The notes under the pieces were generated by a model, which was not told the DNA's origin, did not search any database, and saw nothing but the letters and a program-made list of their open reading frames with translations. From Heyndrickxia ginsengihumi (GTDB taxonomy: Bacteria > Bacillota > Bacilli > Bacillales > Bacillaceae_C), in assembly GCF_011008565.1 (NCBI RefSeq), contig NZ_JAAIWK010000001.1:186001-250000 (forward strand): DNA of 64,000 bases, read 5' to 3'. Numbering within the stretch: position 1 is the first letter of the stretch; each line of letters begins with the position of its first letter. Of the stretch, positions 1 through 8,027 are shown in pieces. The position numbers and the translations under genes are program-made.

Positions 1-1
1 T

Positions 2-367
2 GTCGTAGCTTTAATTACTGTATATTATACAATTAATGGTGGAGATACCATTGTTGCCTTGCTCCTTATGGGCTATAGTCTTGTAACACAGCTTTTCCCA
101 GCATTATTATTTAGTCTAATGAAAAATAATTTTGTAACAAAGTATGGTGCTTTTGCCGGAATGGCCACTGGTGTTGCAGCCGTTGCTTACGTAACGATTT
201 CAAATAATACTGTTGGAACATTATTGCCCTTCTTGCCGCAAGTCGTTAAAGATCTAAATGTAGGTATCATTGCAATGATCATCAATTTATTTTTCCTTGT
301 CGTTGTAAGCTTAGCAACAAAGCCACTGATGGCCTCCCAGCCAACAACTATAGAAATACAAAAATAA
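2..367 (+). CDS. Sodium:solute symporter family protein, C-terminal part
   Basis: This is the 3' end of a gene that enters from the left edge; the frame is open from base 2, so the internal TTG at 59 is not the start. The visible 121 residues hold about three hydrophobic segments separated by short basic loops, and end in a polar tail. The composition and the loop carrying VKDLNVGIIAMIINL resemble the C-terminal helices of SSS-family (sodium:solute, proline- or monocarboxylate-type) permeases, which normally have 12-13 helices and about 500 residues. The substrate cannot be read from this end. A strong terminator follows at once. Family call is moderate; direction and reading frame are firm. 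Confidence 0.6.
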   Translation, partial: VVALITVYYTINGGDTIVALLLMGYSLVTQLFPALLFSLMKNNFVTKYGAFAGMATGVAAVAYVTISNNTVGTLLPFLPQVVKDLNVGIIAMIINLFFLVVVSLATKPLMASQPTTIEIQK

Positions 368-377
368 AGACATTACG

Positions 378-416
378 AAAGAGGTTAAGAATGTCCCCAT
401 TCTTAACCTCTTTTTA
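378..416 (+). terminator. Rho-independent terminator of the symporter gene
   Basis: A 15-bp perfect stem (arms 378-392 and 399-413, reading AAAGAGGTTAAGAAT on the left) with a 6-base loop is followed by a T run. It sits 11 bases after the stop codon. Confidence 0.85.
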
Positions 417-420
417 ATTA

Positions 421-560
421 GCATGCATATGCTGTCTGTTCGTTTACATGATGATTTTGCTACAGAAGTCGCTATCCGCGAGCTGCCTGCGAGATCTCAC
501 GCAGACACGATAATCCCGCAGGACTCTCCCCCTTCCGCCTCAATCAACAAGTAATAAATG
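421..560. repeat. GC-richer degenerate repeat-like remnant, no gene
   Basis: This stretch is richer in G+C than its flanks and contains GCTATCCGCGAGCTGCC and CCGCAGGACTCTCCCCC blocks. Similar blocks occur in the non-coding tracts at about 17520-17590 and 21040-21150. It resembles decayed copies of intergenic repeats common in Bacillaceae. No ORF or RNA is supported. Confidence 0.3.
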
Positions 561-613
561 TAATATTGAATCATAAGAATAAAGTTTTTACTTTATTTTT
601 ATAATTAACAAAC

Positions 614-1114
614 TTAGCGGTTATCTACTTTCTCCGGATAAAGATCATGATTCATTAAGCGGAACTGTGCCATCTCTTCATATTTTGTTCCTGGCTTACC
701 GTAGTTGCACCAAGGGTCGATAGAAATTCCACCGCGTGGTGTGAATTTACCCCAAACCTCAATATAACGCGGGTCTAATAATTGAATTAAATCGTTCATA
801 ATAATATTTACACAATCCTCATGGAAATCTCCATGATTTCTAAAGCTAAACAAATAAAGCTTAAGTGATTTACTTTCAACTATCTTTTTATCAGGGATAT
901 AAGAAATATACATCGTTGCAAAATCCGGCTGATGTGTCAATGGACATAAACTTGTAAACTCAGGGCAATTAAACTTCACAAAATAATCACGATCTGAATG
1001 GAGATTATCTACCGCTTCCAACACTTCAGGTGCGTAATCAAAACTGTATTGTGTATTTTGATTTCCTAGTAACGTTAAATCTTTCAATCCTTCTTCTTGC
1101 TTTCTTCCAGACAT
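614..1114 (-). CDS. queF: NADPH-dependent 7-cyano-7-deazaguanine reductase QueF
   Basis: QueF reduces preQ0 to preQ1 with NADPH, the last free-base step of queuosine biosynthesis in the cytosol. The 166-residue length fits the short unimodular form found in Bacillus. The motif [16 protein letters not shown] carries the nucleophilic cysteine (Cys57) and the acid seven residues on (Asp64). The family signature ESKSLKLY follows near residue 80, and [10 protein letters not shown] supplies the conserved substrate-binding segment. The gene stands alone, without queC/D/E beside it, and its leader holds a preQ1-I riboswitch with a terminator, so expression should fall when preQ1 is plentiful. Function is very secure. 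Confidence 0.96.
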   Translation of the reverse strand: MSGRKQEEGLKDLTLLGNQNTQYSFDYAPEVLEAVDNLHSDRDYFVKFNCPEFTSLCPLTHQPDFATMYISYIPDKKIVESKSLKLYLFSFRNHGDFHEDCVNIIMNDLIQLLDPRYIEVWGKFTPRGGISIDPWCNYGKPGTKYEEMAQFRLMNHDLYPEKVDNR

Positions 1115-1177
1115 AAAAAAACCTCCTCTAAAAATGTTCCCGTCATTTTTATAGAAGAGTTCGTTCGACCCTATAAA

Positions 1178-1268
1178 CTAAAAGAAAAACAAAGAAGCCA
1201 CATCCATATGGATATGGCGTATATGCTATCCATAGTTTTTTATAGAGGGTTTCAGCTATGAACCTCTT
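1178..1268 (-). promoter_or_regulatory. preQ1-I riboswitch with terminator expression platform
   Basis: Reading the minus strand from 1268, the aptamer AGAGGTTCATAGCTGAAACC continues into CCTCTATAAAAAACTATG (to about 1231). This matches the class I preQ1 aptamer: P1 pairs AGAGG with CCTCT, the A-rich tail follows, and the pseudoknot pairs CATAG with CTATG. Downstream, GCCATATCC pairs with GGATGTGGC (1197-1218) and is followed by a T-rich run, which gives an intrinsic terminator. It lies in the leader of queF, the expected target. Confidence 0.92.
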
Positions 1269-1290
1269 CATGTACGAGTACTGTAATTAT

Positions 1291-1319
1291 ATATTAAAAA
1301 ATACTTTCACATACGTCAA
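1291..1319 (-). promoter_or_regulatory. Sigma-A-type promoter of queF
   Basis: The minus strand has TTGACG (1314-1319), a 17-base spacer and TAATAT (1291-1296). It is placed so that the preQ1 aptamer would begin about 20 bases after the -10 element. No experimental support. Confidence 0.55.
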
Positions 1320-1431
1320 CAATCTAGCCAAAAAGGGACATAAATAACACCTTAAAAGCAATCATTCATTTGAGTAAAATAGCACATACATTGACATAAT
1401 AATCTTGATTTAAAAAAAGGAGGGTACAAAA

Positions 1432-1869
1432 ATGTCTTTAAATCCTTATGATCCATTTAGGCATCTATCTAACATTAGATCAGATTTCGAACAATTCTTC
1501 CCTAATTTCCCATCTGCATTTGGAAATGATTTCTCAGTTGGCGGAATTAGAGTAGATGTACATGAAACAGCAAACGAAGTAGTCGCAACATGTGATATTC
1601 CTGGAATCGAAAAGAAAGAAGATATCCATATTGAAATTGAAAAAGATACTTTAAAAGTAAGTGGTACAGTAAACAAAACAAATGAAACAAGTGAAAAAAA
1701 TATGCATAGACAAGAACGTTTTGTCGGCCACTTCCAACGTTCCATCTCACTTCCGACACCTGTTGCTAGTGAAGGAGTAAAAGCTTCTTATAAAAACGGC
1801 GTCCTTGAAGTAAGAATGCCAAAATTAACACATCATGAGCAGAAAAAGATTGATATAGACTTTCATTAA
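1432..1869 (+). CDS. Hsp20/alpha-crystallin family small heat-shock protein
   Basis: An ATP-independent holdase chaperone that binds unfolding proteins in large oligomers. The 145 residues divide into a Phe-rich N-terminal arm (1-37), an alpha-crystallin domain (about 38-130) and a short tail. The core has the expected order of strands, and NGVLEVRMPK near residue 122 is the family's conserved GVL signature. AAGGAGGG lies 8 bases before the ATG, which fixes the start. The gene is monocistronic and ends in a strong two-way terminator shared with ytxJ. No CIRCE-type inverted repeat was seen upstream. The nearest TTGACA (1391) is too close to the ribosome binding site to be a promoter. Confidence 0.93.
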   Translation: MSLNPYDPFRHLSNIRSDFEQFFPNFPSAFGNDFSVGGIRVDVHETANEVVATCDIPGIEKKEDIHIEIEKDTLKVSGTVNKTNETSEKNMHRQERFVGHFQRSISLPTPVASEGVKASYKNGVLEVRMPKLTHHEQKKIDIDFH

Positions 1870-1871
1870 AT

Positions 1872-1926
1872 ATTTCTCATAAAGATACCCCGCATCTCTT
1901 AGACGCGGGGTATCTTTATGAGAAAT
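1872..1926. terminator. Bidirectional terminator between hsp20 and ytxJ
   Basis: A perfect 22-bp inverted repeat (arms 1872-1893 and 1905-1926) with GATACCCCGC at the GC-rich top. It lies between two convergent genes and has T/A-rich bases on both flanks. Confidence 0.85.
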
Positions 1927-1941
1927 AAGTTATGGACTGCC

Positions 1942-2268
1942 CTATTCATTTAAGGCAGCGCTAATTGTTTGACGAGTAATGTTCCAATGGGATGCATTCC
2001 ATCGGACTTTTCCGTCATCTAAAAGGAATATTTGCGGTGATTCATGTCTAATCCCAAATTCTTCTGCAATCGTATTAGAAACAGGGCGATCTTCTATAAC
2101 CAATACCTCTGCAGCAGGAATATTTGTTTCTTCTACATATGCTTGAAACTCCTCATGAGCTTTAGCACTAATTGGACAAGTTATACTGTGCTTAAAAAGT
2201 AATTGTTTGCCGGGCTGTTTTACAAATTGATGGAGTTCTTCAACAGAATGAAGTTGTTGAATCGTCAT
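1942..2268 (-). CDS. ytxJ: Bacillithiol-system monothiol protein YtxJ
   Basis: A thioredoxin-fold protein of 108 residues, the usual size for YtxJ, which is thought to act as a monothiol bacilliredoxin that removes bacillithiol from proteins under disulfide stress. The active-site stretch HSITCPIS places a single cysteine at residue 31 with the typical following Pro. The C-terminal half keeps the thioredoxin cis-Pro region (HESPQIFLL) and the DGKVRWNASHW strand. GGAGGGTG sits before the ATG. It stands alone, convergent with hsp20. Its presence implies a bacillithiol-producing Firmicute. Identity of the family is secure; the redox partner is not known from sequence. Confidence 0.88.
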   Translation of the reverse strand: MTIQQLHSVEELHQFVKQPGKQLLFKHSITCPISAKAHEEFQAYVEETNIPAAEVLVIEDRPVSNTIAEEFGIRHESPQIFLLDDGKVRWNASHWNITRQTISAALNE

Positions 2269-2342
2269 GTTTCACCCTCCTTAAATAATTATACCTCTAG
2301 TGTAACAAAAAAGCTGAATTCCCCATATAGAATTGCACTTAT

Positions 2343-3743
2343 TTAAGGTCGAGACACAACTGTTTTATTATTTCTATAAATTAGTTTATCACCTATAAAA
2401 ATTAGAATGACCATGCCAATACTTATAAATAAACCAATTCTTTCATTTGCATATAACAGTGCCCCTGAGAGCGTGATCAAGATGAATAGGATCCCCATGT
2501 ATGAAGTAAAAGGAAATCCTGGCGCTTTAAATTTCTCTTGGTGTCCGTAAGTTGGGTGTAGCTTAATATGGGATGCAAGAATATTCATCCAATTTAATAT
2601 GAGTAAAACTCCTGCAGCTGTAGTGACATATTCATATAAAGTCTTTGGCAGCAAGAATGAGCATAAAATCGAAACTGCTAGCCCGATTGCTGTGAGTAAA
2701 AGCGAATTAACAGCTACACCACGGCTATTCTTTTTCTTGAGCCGCTGTGGGGCATCACCGTCTTCTGCCAGTGCAACCATAATATGTGTAATAGAAAATA
2801 AAGCTCCCACCATTGTAGAAAAAGCGGCGCTAATAATAATCAAATTAAAAATAGAATCTAAAAATGGAATATGAAAAGCAGACAAGGCCATTACAAATGG
2901 ACTTGTTGAAGTATTAATCTTCGTCCAGCTAACCATATACAACACAAAGAAAAGGGCAAGTAAATAAAGGGCAACTAAAACAATAACTAATCCATAACCT
3001 GCTTTAGGAACTTCATTTTTATTTTTTAACTCCGTTGATGCCACACCTACAACTTCAATCCCACCAAAGGAGAAAAAGATAAAAATCAGTGCTGACCATA
3101 GCCCCTTTAACCCGTGCGGAAAAAAGTTTGTCATTGCTGAGTGTTGAATAGTACTGGCACTTACCGGATGAATAATTCCGAATAGAAATAAAGCACCAAA
3201 AACAATAAAGGCAAATAAAGTTGATAACTTGATTACTGCAAAAATGGACTCAATCTTCCCGAAATTTTGAACACCAAGTAAGTTAATTCCGAAACCACAT
3301 AATGAATAAATAATTGTAAATATCCATAAAGGCACATGCGGAAACCAGAATTGGGTAAATGTTGATAGGGCCACGATCTCACTAGACATAATTAAAATAC
3401 CCGACAACCAATACATCCAGCCAATAACAAAACCATAAGTATCTCCAAATGCCTTTTTAGAATACGTACGAAAAGAACCTGGCTGAGGATCGTTAACACT
3501 CATTTCAGCCAATGCACTAAACACAAAAAATGCAGTCATTCCAGCTATTAAGTAACCAACTAAGACAGAAGGGCCCGCCGAGTGAATCGATAATCCTGTT
3601 CCTAAGAAAAAACCTGCCCCTATGATGGATCCAATTCCAATTAGTGATAGCTGCCACCATTCCAAATGGGCCCCTTTTCCTTTTTTCATTTGTACTTCCT
3701 GTTTATGTTTTACTGCTTGTTTAAAAATGTGATGGTATTTCAT
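2343..3743 (-). CDS. Amino-acid permease, APC superfamily
   Basis: A 466-residue membrane protein with about 12 hydrophobic helices, importing an amino acid by cation symport. Helix 1 carries GIGSIIGAGFFLGTG, the APC-family unwound-helix motif that binds the substrate backbone, and helix 6 has FFSFGGIEVVGVAS. AELKNKNEVPKA after helix 6 is the conserved family loop. A basic N-terminal tail of about 20 residues precedes helix 1. AAGGAGGG 8 bases before the ATG supports the start. The gene stands alone between ytxJ and a small zinc-ribbon gene. It resembles the YbxG/YtnA group of Bacillus permeases, but the substrate cannot be chosen from sequence. Confidence 0.85.
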   Translation of the reverse strand: MKYHHIFKQAVKHKQEVQMKKGKGAHLEWWQLSLIGIGSIIGAGFFLGTGLSIHSAGPSVLVGYLIAGMTAFFVFSALAEMSVNDPQPGSFRTYSKKAFGDTYGFVIGWMYWLSGILIMSSEIVALSTFTQFWFPHVPLWIFTIIYSLCGFGINLLGVQNFGKIESIFAVIKLSTLFAFIVFGALFLFGIIHPVSASTIQHSAMTNFFPHGLKGLWSALIFIFFSFGGIEVVGVASTELKNKNEVPKAGYGLVIVLVALYLLALFFVLYMVSWTKINTSTSPFVMALSAFHIPFLDSIFNLIIISAAFSTMVGALFSITHIMVALAEDGDAPQRLKKKNSRGVAVNSLLLTAIGLAVSILCSFLLPKTLYEYVTTAAGVLLILNWMNILASHIKLHPTYGHQEKFKAPGFPFTSYMGILFILITLSGALLYANERIGLFISIGMVILIFIGDKLIYRNNKTVVSRP

Positions 3744-3854
3744 CTGTTTTTCCCTCCTTACAGATGGATTCTTTAGTAAAAGTATTTCCTATCTCTTCTT
3801 ACCCATGCATAAAAGCGAAAGACATATTTTTTAAACATGCCACTAACATAAAAT

Positions 3855-3884
3855 ATGCCAGTCTATTGCTAGACTGGCATTGAA
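3855..3884 (-). terminator. Hairpin downstream of the 43-aa zinc-ribbon gene
   Basis: ATGCCAGTCT pairs perfectly with AGACTGGCAT (3855-3864 and 3871-3880) around a 6-base loop. On the minus strand it is followed by ATTTTATG, a weak T run. It lies just after the stop at 3892. Confidence 0.55.
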
Positions 3885-3891
3885 CTTGAAC

Positions 3892-4023
3892 TTAGGCTTC
3901 CGAATCTGTAATTGGATGTATCAAATGTTCTGTACATTCTGGACAAACATCAAGAATATCATAGGGATGCTCTTCATCTTCTACCTCTTCAATTCGACCG
4001 CATACTTCGCAAATCCTTGCCAA
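3892..4023 (-). CDS. Small zinc-ribbon protein, 43 aa, TTG start
   Basis: A short reading frame starting at TTG 4023 with AAGGAGGG seven bases upstream, a strong ribosome binding site. The product begins MARICEVCGRIEEV and contains a second pair in LDVCPECTEHL, giving CxxC at residues 5-8 and 27-30. That spacing is typical of a small treble-clef or zinc-ribbon module. The rest is acidic. A hairpin follows the stop. It sits just downstream of the HMA-like gene and may belong to the oxidoreductase operon, although 24 bases and its own RBS separate them. No known family was recognised. The intact Cys pairs, RBS and terminator argue it is a real gene. Confidence 0.7.
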   Translation of the reverse strand: MARICEVCGRIEEVEDEEHPYDILDVCPECTEHLIHPITDSEA

Positions 4024-4046
4024 AAAGAATCCCTCCTTTTATTTGT

Positions 4047-4262
4047 TTATTCCTCTAATTTATTTGCCTCATATCCTAAATCGATAATAGCTTGTTGAAA
4101 ATCTTGGATTGACCCAGATTGTTCATTGTAGGATATTGTAGCTTCCCCTGTTTCTGTATTAAGTTCAACATCTCGGACTCCCCACACATCATACAGGGCC
4201 TCACGAATTTTCTTCTCATCCTCTTCTTGAATATTTTGGATAGAAAGTTTATGGGTAAGCAT
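4047..4262 (-). CDS. HMA-like ferredoxin-fold protein lacking metal ligands
   Basis: A 71-residue protein with the beta-alpha-beta-beta-alpha-beta pattern of heavy-metal-associated domains: LTHKLSIQNI, helix EEDEKKIREALYDV, GVRDVELN, GEATISYN, helix SIQDFQQAIIDLGYEA. The metal site MxCxxC of copper chaperones is replaced by IQNIQEED, and the protein has no cysteine, so it probably does not bind copper that way. The start at 4262 is preferred over an upstream in-frame ATG (4283) because AAAGGAGG lies 8 bases before it. It is the third gene after the molybdopterin oxidoreductase and the DUF1641 gene, 13 bases from the latter, so it may be a partner or assembly factor of that enzyme. That role is inference. 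Confidence 0.72.
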   Translation of the reverse strand: MLTHKLSIQNIQEEDEKKIREALYDVWGVRDVELNTETGEATISYNEQSGSIQDFQQAIIDLGYEANKLEE

Positions 4263-4275
4263 GCTCCTGCCTCCT

Positions 4276-4773
4276 TTATTCATGAACTTGTTTATGATTT
4301 AATCCTTCGCCCATACCGCTCAGAAATTGAAGCATCATATTCAATGATGCCTGGATATTTGGATCACGCATTGCTCTTAGTATTTCCCACAGACCTATTT
4401 GCTTGCTATTCTCATCTATATTTTCCGAGGCTTTTTGTAACCCTTGATGTAATCCTCCAAAAATAGCTTGCAACTGATTTGGATCTAACGACGATAAGAG
4501 CTCAACACTATTGATCGCATTCTTAATAATGTTGTATACACTCGGTTGATTTAATTGATTAATGATAATGGAACCTACATTTTCCCTCGTTTTAAGAAAG
4601 CCCTTTATCATGTTTAGAACCCCTGAATTATAGAGTTCTTGAATAATGACTAAGCTAACTTGGATTGCTTCACGACTATCGGCAATTTGTTTCAAAATAT
4701 CTGTAAGGTCTTCTGTTCGTTCCTCATTAACATTGCTTGCTTGTCTCTCAATTTGCTTGATTGCTTTCGCCAT
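4276..4773 (-). CDS. yjgD: DUF1641 domain protein, YjgD-like
   Basis: A 165-residue soluble, largely helical protein with a polar N-terminus and the DUF1641 core (about 35-150), including the stretch GVLNMIKGFLKTRENVG. Its start overlaps the 3' end of the upstream oxidoreductase gene by 26 bases, a sign of translational coupling. The same order, a YjgC-type molybdopterin oxidoreductase followed by a DUF1641 protein, is known in Bacillus subtilis. The molecular role is not established; an accessory or membrane-docking role for the oxidoreductase is a guess from context. No cofactor motif or transmembrane segment is visible. Confidence 0.82.
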   Translation of the reverse strand: MAKAIKQIERQASNVNEERTEDLTDILKQIADSREAIQVSLVIIQELYNSGVLNMIKGFLKTRENVGSIIINQLNQPSVYNIIKNAINSVELLSSLDPNQLQAIFGGLHQGLQKASENIDENSKQIGLWEILRAMRDPNIQASLNMMLQFLSGMGEGLNHKQVHE

Positions 4774-7738
4774 CTATGAAACCCTCGCTTTCCAAAATCT
4801 CAGGAATAGAAGTATAGTCTATCCGGTTCCATTTCTTTTCTACTTCCACACCAATATGTGGCCGCGGATTACCGAATCGATGATTATAATGTGGCACAGG
4901 GGACTCACCCGTTTTCTCAAGTACCTCCATTTTTACAGCAGCTTCCTTGTAATTTGGTGTATGAGTGTCTTTATCATAATAGCTACTTGTCAATTTATTG
5001 ACGGCTTGAATATTTTCCCGAGTATTCATCGGTAAATATAGTTCATTCCCTTTCACCGTATCTGTGACAAGAACTCGAACTTTTACTTTTCCATAAGGAG
5101 ATGTCAACCGGACAAGTGCCCCTGTTTCAATTCCACGCTCTTTTGCAAGCTCTTCGGATACTTCTAGCCAAGGACTTGGGACGATATGATGAAGTCCAGC
5201 AGATCTATCTGTCATATTCCCTTCATGGAATTGTTCTAATAGTCGGCCATTATTTAAATGAAGATCATATTCCTCCCCAAATTGGTGTGGAGGCGTCCAA
5301 TCGACAGGAAATAGCCTTGCCTTTCCATCTGTAAATTTAAATGTATCTTGATATAACAACGGTGTACCTTCTCCATTTGTTTTTACTGGCCAAACTTGAC
5401 TGTTCCATCCTTCTAAATATTCATAGTTAACACCCGCAAAGATAGGAATCAGTTTTGCTGCCTCCTCCATAATTTCTGATGGATGAGAATACTTCCAGTT
5501 TGCACCTAATTTGTTTGCTAAATCCCGGAAGATTTCCCAATCAGGTTTACAATCTCCTAGTGGCTTAAACACTTGATGGAAGCGCTGAATTCTCCTTTCA
5601 GTGTTCGTAAATGTTCCTTCTTTTTCTAAGCTAGGTGCAGCCGGCAATACAACATCAGCATATTGAGCCGTTTTTGAGAAGAAAATATCTTGAACAACGA
5701 AAAATTCAAGTTTTTCGAATGCTTCTTCAACGAAATTAATATTTGAATCAACGAGAGCCATTTCTTCACCAAATAAATACATGCCTTTTACGCGGCCATC
5801 TGTAATTGCTTCAACAATTTGATGATTATTAAGCCCTGGTTTTTTAGGAATCGTTGTCCCCCATGCTTTTTCAAATCGTGAGCGTACTTCATCATTTTCA
5901 ACTGGCTCGTAACCTGGAAGCCAATTAGGCATTGTTCCAAAATCGCCTGCTCCTTGAACATTGTTATGTCCACGAAGAGGATACGCTCCAGCATTTGGTT
6001 TGCCGAAGTTGCCTGTAACTAAGAGAAGATTACAAATTGCCGTGCTAGTATCTGTACCACCCATATGTTGAGTAACGCCCATTGCCCATAAAATACAAGT
6101 ACCTTTGGATTCGTGAATCATTTCTGCAATTTTAATAATGGTTTCCTTTGATAATCCTGTTTTTTCTTCGGCATATTCAAGCGTGAACTTCGCTACTGAT
6201 TCTTTGTACTTTTCTACATTATTTACTCGTTCTTTTAAAAACTCCTTATCTTCCCACCCTTTATCAAAAATATATTTCGTAACAGCAGATAACCATACAA
6301 GGTCAGAACCTGGTTTTGGATGAATATGCAAATCCGCCCGTACAGCTAATTCATTTTTTCTCAAATCTGCGACAAGAAGCTTTTGACCACGAAGTTTATG
6401 TGCCCTTTTGATCCTAGTTGCCAATACAGGATGGGATTCAGATGGGTTTGCTCCAACGACAATTACTAAATCAGCATTTGCAATATCCTTCATTGTTCCA
6501 GAATCACCACCGTATCCAACGGTTCTCATCAAAGCCGCAGAAGCCGGTGTCTGGCAATATCTTGAACAGTTATCAATGTTATTTGTTTGAAAAACAGAAC
6601 GTGCAAGTTTTTGAAACAGATAGTTTTCTTCATTTGTACATTTTGAGGATGAGATAAACCCGAGAGCATTAGGACCATTCTCTTCCTTGATTTCTGTAAA
6701 TTTCTTTGCCACTAAACTCAATGCTTCATCCCATGTTGCTTCATGGAAAGTATCTCCCTTACGAATCAGCGGCTTCGTCAATCGTTCTTCACTATTTACG
6801 AAGTCCCAGCCAAACTTCCCTTTTACACACGTTGAAACGCCATTCACAGGGGCCTCTGCATGGGTTTGGACCTTTAAAATCTTTCTCCCTTTTGTCCATA
6901 CTTCAAAACTGCAACCGACTCCACAATATGTACAAACCGTTTTCGTCTTTTTAATTCGATCTTCACGCATTGCAGATTCAACGTTTGAAATGGCAAAAAT
7001 TTCTTGATAACCTGGTTCTACTTCTTTCGTAATGTCAATCATAGGTTCTAAAATATTTTTAGGTATACCAGTCATATACCCTGCTTCCCCTAGCATCGAT
7101 TTTTCCATTAATGCATTACAAGGGCATACACTTACACAATGTCCACAGGAAACACATGATGATTTCCCAATTGGCACATCATTATCCCAAATCACTCTAG
7201 GCTGCTCCCGTTCCCAGTCAATGCTTAAAACCTCACTAACTTGAAGGTCTTGACACGCCTCTACACACATGCCGCATAATATACATTGATCAGGTTCATA
7301 ACGGTAAAATGGATGTGTCATATCTGGAGGGTATGGCTTTGGCTTAAATTGATATTTTTGATGTTCTATTTGTAAATATTCGGCGGTATTATGAATTAAA
7401 CAATTTCCATTGTTGTTATCGCACACCGTGCAATAAAGCTCATGATTTCTTAGTATTCTTGACATCGCTTCTAATTGTGCTTCTTTAGCGGTATCTGAGA
7501 TAGAGTTAACAATCATGTTTGGTTCCGCTTCTGTCGCACAAGCCCGTTTTAATTCTCCATTTACTTCAACATAGCATGTGTCACATGTTTGAATGACGCC
7601 AACACCTAAGTTTGGACGAGAAGAACAAATACCCGGGATATAGACTTGATTATCTCTAGCTGCTTCAAAAATAGATTGCCCTTGTTTCGCCTCAATTTCT
7701 TTACCGTTTACTTTAAAGTTAAAACGGGTTTCTGCCAT
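4748..7738 (-). CDS. yjgC: Formate-dehydrogenase-like molybdopterin oxidoreductase, YjgC-like
   Basis: A 996-residue cytosolic enzyme. In order it has a [2Fe-2S] domain (Cys38, 52, 55, 67), a His-Cys3 cluster segment (His99, Cys103, 106, 113), two ferredoxin-type [4Fe-4S] motifs (CILCGMC at 152 and CVSCGHC at 195), the [4Fe-4S] motif CTYCGVGC near 269 and the bis-MGD catalytic domain to the C-terminus. This layout is that of NAD-linked formate dehydrogenase alpha subunits. At the active site NCSRYCQ gives Cys395 as likely Mo ligand, but the following residue is Gln396 where formate dehydrogenases usually keep His. Formate is therefore the leading, not certain, substrate. No twin-arginine signal is present. 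It starts an operon with the DUF1641 and HMA-like genes. Confidence 0.88.
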   Translation of the reverse strand: MAETRFNFKVNGKEIEAKQGQSIFEAARDNQVYIPGICSSRPNLGVGVIQTCDTCYVEVNGELKRACATEAEPNMIVNSISDTAKEAQLEAMSRILRNHELYCTVCDNNNGNCLIHNTAEYLQIEHQKYQFKPKPYPPDMTHPFYRYEPDQCILCGMCVEACQDLQVSEVLSIDWEREQPRVIWDNDVPIGKSSCVSCGHCVSVCPCNALMEKSMLGEAGYMTGIPKNILEPMIDITKEVEPGYQEIFAISNVESAMREDRIKKTKTVCTYCGVGCSFEVWTKGRKILKVQTHAEAPVNGVSTCVKGKFGWDFVNSEERLTKPLIRKGDTFHEATWDEALSLVAKKFTEIKEENGPNALGFISSSKCTNEENYLFQKLARSVFQTNNIDNCSRYCQTPASAALMRTVGYGGDSGTMKDIANADLVIVVGANPSESHPVLATRIKRAHKLRGQKLLVADLRKNELAVRADLHIHPKPGSDLVWLSAVTKYIFDKGWEDKEFLKERVNNVEKYKESVAKFTLEYAEEKTGLSKETIIKIAEMIHESKGTCILWAMGVTQHMGGTDTSTAICNLLLVTGNFGKPNAGAYPLRGHNNVQGAGDFGTMPNWLPGYEPVENDEVRSRFEKAWGTTIPKKPGLNNHQIVEAITDGRVKGMYLFGEEMALVDSNINFVEEAFEKLEFFVVQDIFFSKTAQYADVVLPAAPSLEKEGTFTNTERRIQRFHQVFKPLGDCKPDWEIFRDLANKLGANWKYSHPSEIMEEAAKLIPIFAGVNYEYLEGWNSQVWPVKTNGEGTPLLYQDTFKFTDGKARLFPVDWTPPHQFGEEYDLHLNNGRLLEQFHEGNMTDRSAGLHHIVPSPWLEVSEELAKERGIETGALVRLTSPYGKVKVRVLVTDTVKGNELYLPMNTRENIQAVNKLTSSYYDKDTHTPNYKEAAVKMEVLEKTGESPVPHYNHRFGNPRPHIGVEVEKKWNRIDYTSIPEILESEGFIDGESNQAN

Positions 7739-7950
7739 TAAAAATCACCCACTTTCTCTAGTCTTATAGATACAGTATTTACGATTAGCAATTTTTGTAT
7801 TACAGGAATATAAAAAATAATTTTTATTGAAAAATTATATTACCCTGTATTTGTCTGTCTCTAACTTCCTAATGAAAAGTCAATTTCTAATAGATATAAA
7901 AAATGCAGACGCTCGATCGCTACCTGGAAGTTATAACCTAAATACGTATA
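7739..7950. other. Intergenic leader of the YjgC-like operon
   Basis: The AT-rich tract between the two oxidoreductase genes should hold the promoter of the yjgC-like operon. I find no convincing sigma-A pair and no clear FNR/CRP-type TGTGA-N6-TCACA dyad on either strand. Confidence 0.3.
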
Positions 7951-7952
7951 GA

Positions 7953-7978
7953 AAAAGAGACCTATCAAGGTCTCTTTT
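7953..7978 (-). terminator. Terminator of the 682-aa oxidoreductase gene
   Basis: AAAAGAGACCT pairs with AGGTCTCTTTT around a 4-base loop. The near-symmetric A/T flanks would let it work in both directions. It lies 50 bases after the stop of the minus-strand gene. Confidence 0.8.
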
Positions 7979-8027
7979 AAATATCATAGGGAATTACTGA
8001 AGACATTTTTCCGACAGTAACAATCAT

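Noticed and set aside
1391-1419. TTGACA just upstream of the hsp20 gene as a promoter
   Set aside because: At a 17-base spacing the -10 would fall in the AAAAAG of the ribosome binding site, leaving no room for a transcription start before the gene.
1446-1759. Two minus-strand ORFs across the Hsp20 gene
   Set aside because: They are antisense frames of a clear alpha-crystallin gene, without ribosome binding sites or family likeness.
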